A stretch of 8,551 nucleotides of DNA from an uncultured Chloroflexota bacterium. Its GTDB lineage: Bacteria > Chloroflexota > Dehalococcoidia > CAUJGQ01. The translations under genes and the position numbers were made by a program. Under the pieces are notes generated by a model. That model worked only from the letters and a program-made list of their open reading frames with translations. It was not told where the DNA came from and ran no database searches. Numbering within the stretch: position 1 is the first letter of the stretch; every line of letters begins with the position of its first letter. Shown piece after piece: positions 7,150-8,551 of the stretch. The stretch is taken from assembly GCA_937879875.1 (NCBI GenBank), contig CALFMN010000240.1, positions 1 to 8,551 of the forward strand. Reading direction: 5' to 3'.

Positions 7150-8551
7150 ATGTGCGGAATCGTCGCCCTGGTCACTTCGCAGCCAGAGGCCATGGCCGAG
7201 ATCGTGAGTGCCATGAACGGCGCGCTCATCCATCGCGGGCCAGATGACTCTGGTTACGCCGTGCTGCCCGAGGAGGGTGTCGCGCTTGGTATGCGCCGCC
7301 TGAGCATTCTCGATCTGGAGGGCGGCCATCAGCCGATGTGGGATGAATCGGCAACCCACGGCATAGTCTTTAATGGCGAGATCTACAATTATGCCGAGTT
7401 GCGCGCGGAGTTGGTGCGGCTGGGGCACCGGTTCAAGACCGATCACAGTGACACGGAAGTGCTCGTCCACGGCTATGAGGAGTGGGGCGCCGGGCTGTTT
7501 CCAAAGCTGAACGGCATGTTCGCGTTGGCGATCTGGGACCGGGACAAGCGGGAGCTGGTCGTCGCGCGTGATCGCACCGGCGAGAAGCCGCTGTATGTCG
7601 CCAGGGTGAGCGGCGGATATGCGGTGGCGTCCGAGTTGAAGGCGCTGTTGTGCCATCCGGGCCTGCAACGCGATCTGGACCTCGTGGCGCTCGATCAATA
7701 TCTCGCCTTCGACTTCGTGCTCGGCCCGCGGACGATGCTCCGGGACGTCAGCAAACTCGCCGCCGGCCACTACGCGGCCATCACGGTGGATGAATACTGC
7801 GTGAAGCCGTACTGGACGCTTCAGTTCAACGTGAAATCCATTGGTGAGCAGCGAGCGCTCAAGCGGCTCGACACGTTGCTGGATGAGTCGGTACGTCTGC
7901 GCATGGTTGCGGATGTGCCGGTTGGTCTCTTCCTCAGTGGGGGACTGGACTCGACGACAGTCGGCTACTACATGCGGCGACACAGTGACGAGGTGCATTC
8001 GTTCTCGATCGGCTTCGACGATCCCAGGTTCGACGAATCGGCCTACGCGGAGCTAGCCGCCCGCCACCTTGGCACCCGCCATCACCTCGAGGTGCTGCCG
8101 CAGAGCAGGGTGCGGGATCTTGTGCCGCGGATCGCCGATATCCTGGACGAGCCGATGGCCGATCAATCCATCCTCCCTACGTATATTCTGAGCAAGCTGA
8201 CCCGGGGACAGGTCAAGGTCGCACTGGGAGGTGACGGCAGCGACGAGCTGCTGATGGGGTACAAGACCTATCAAGCACTGAAAGTCTCATGGCAATTCGA
8301 CCGGCTGCCGGCGGGCGTCAGGTCTGGTATTGCCGTGGTCGCGCGTGCAATGCCGGATCGGATCGGGCCTGCACGTCTGCGAGGCAGGCGATTCGCGGCG
8401 TGCCTGGACCGATCGCCCGTCGCACGGCTCATGAGTCATCTTGGCTCCTACACCGGTGAGGCTCGCTGGATCTTGTCGCAGCGGGTTCGGGTATGTCTGC
8501 CGGACACGGTGTTTGCCGGCGTCGAGGGGTGGGCGGGCCCTGTCTCTTATA
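7150..8551 (+). CDS. AsnB-type glutamine-hydrolysing amidotransferase, 3' end cut off
   Basis: The visible 467 codons belong to the asparagine synthase B family (usually about 600-650 residues), which hydrolyses glutamine and passes the ammonia to an AMP-activated carboxylate. The N-terminal class II glutaminase domain starts MCGIV with nucleophile Cys2, followed by HRGPDDSG, R49 in MRRLSILD, NGEIYN (75-80), SDTEVL and ARDRTGEKPLY. The C-terminal ATP-pyrophosphatase domain has the PP-loop SGGLDS (263-268), FSIGFDD, and GGDGSDELLMGY from 360. All key residues are present, so it should be active. AsnB paralogues are common in surface-polysaccharide loci, where some are proposed to amidate uronic acids; with a nucleotide-sugar dehydrogenase at the other end of this cluster that role is plausible here. 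Ordinary asparagine synthesis is the alternative. The frame is open to the window end, but the last 12 bases look like adapter, so the final four codons are unreliable. Confidence 0.92.
   Translation, partial: MCGIVALVTSQPEAMAEIVSAMNGALIHRGPDDSGYAVLPEEGVALGMRRLSILDLEGGHQPMWDESATHGIVFNGEIYNYAELRAELVRLGHRFKTDHSDTEVLVHGYEEWGAGLFPKLNGMFALAIWDRDKRELVVARDRTGEKPLYVARVSGGYAVASELKALLCHPGLQRDLDLVALDQYLAFDFVLGPRTMLRDVSKLAAGHYAAITVDEYCVKPYWTLQFNVKSIGEQRALKRLDTLLDESVRLRMVADVPVGLFLSGGLDSTTVGYYMRRHSDEVHSFSIGFDDPRFDESAYAELAARHLGTRHHLEVLPQSRVRDLVPRIADILDEPMADQSILPTYILSKLTRGQVKVALGGDGSDELLMGYKTYQALKVSWQFDRLPAGVRSGIAVVARAMPDRIGPARLRGRRFAACLDRSPVARLMSHLGSYTGEARWILSQRVRVCLPDTVFAGVEGWAGPVSY
8540..8551. other. Probable Nextera/Tn5 mosaic-end adapter remnant
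   Basis: The last 12 bases, CTGTCTCTTATA, are identical to the first 12 bases of the 19-base Tn5 mosaic-end adapter used in Nextera libraries (CTGTCTCTTATACACATCT). An exact match flush with the sequence end is very unlikely by chance (about 1 in 17 million for one position). It is best read as untrimmed adapter at a contig end, not genomic DNA. Confidence 0.85.

Noticed and set aside
6952..7998. Long minus-strand open frame of 348 codons
   Set aside because: It lies opposite the methyltransferase 3' end and the AsnB-like gene, whose motifs are unmistakable. Its translation shows no family motif and is a by-product of high GC.

Overview
The window is a stretch of a surface-polysaccharide (exopolysaccharide, capsule or O-antigen type) biosynthesis locus from a GC-rich bacterium. 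Seven genes lie on the + strand in one direction; no RNA gene, CRISPR array, insertion sequence or credible minus-strand gene was seen. GTG starts, four-base start/stop overlaps and mostly about 60-70% GC fit a high-GC proteobacterium, chloroflexus-like or similar lineage. No gene here is a taxonomic marker, so I do not name the organism.

Layout: 1-335 has no gene I can support. 336-1184 encodes a short UDP-glucose/GDP-mannose dehydrogenase-family protein that keeps the catalytic residues but lacks the usual C-terminal domain. After a 263-base gap come a minimal membrane phosphoglycosyl transferase (1448-2143), a family GT4 glycosyltransferase (2188-3333), a MurJ-like MOP-superfamily flippase (3330-4742), a Wzy/WaaL-type polymerase or ligase (4739-6262), a class I SAM methyltransferase (6315-7148) and an AsnB-type glutamine amidotransferase/synthetase cut off by the window end (7150 onward). 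The glycosyltransferase-flippase and flippase-polymerase junctions both use the same GTGA overlap, so these three are probably translationally coupled. The six genes from 1448 onward look like one operon.

How they work together (inference from families): the dehydrogenase supplies a sugar-nucleotide uronic acid. The phosphoglycosyl transferase loads the first sugar-1-phosphate onto undecaprenyl phosphate. The GT4 enzyme extends it, the flippase turns the lipid-linked unit to the outer face of the membrane, and the Wzy-like protein polymerises or transfers it. The methyltransferase and the AsnB-like enzyme probably decorate the glycan, possibly by O-methylation and by amidation of a uronate. 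Only one glycosyltransferase besides the initiating enzyme is present, and there is no chain-length regulator or export protein, so the locus must continue outside the window.

Two cautions: the last 12 bases exactly match the start of the Tn5/Nextera mosaic-end adapter, so the window probably ends at an assembly end with residual adapter. The pathway is of a known kind; the unusual points are the domain-deficient dehydrogenase and a MurJ-like flippase lacking several charged residues known from lipid II flippases.
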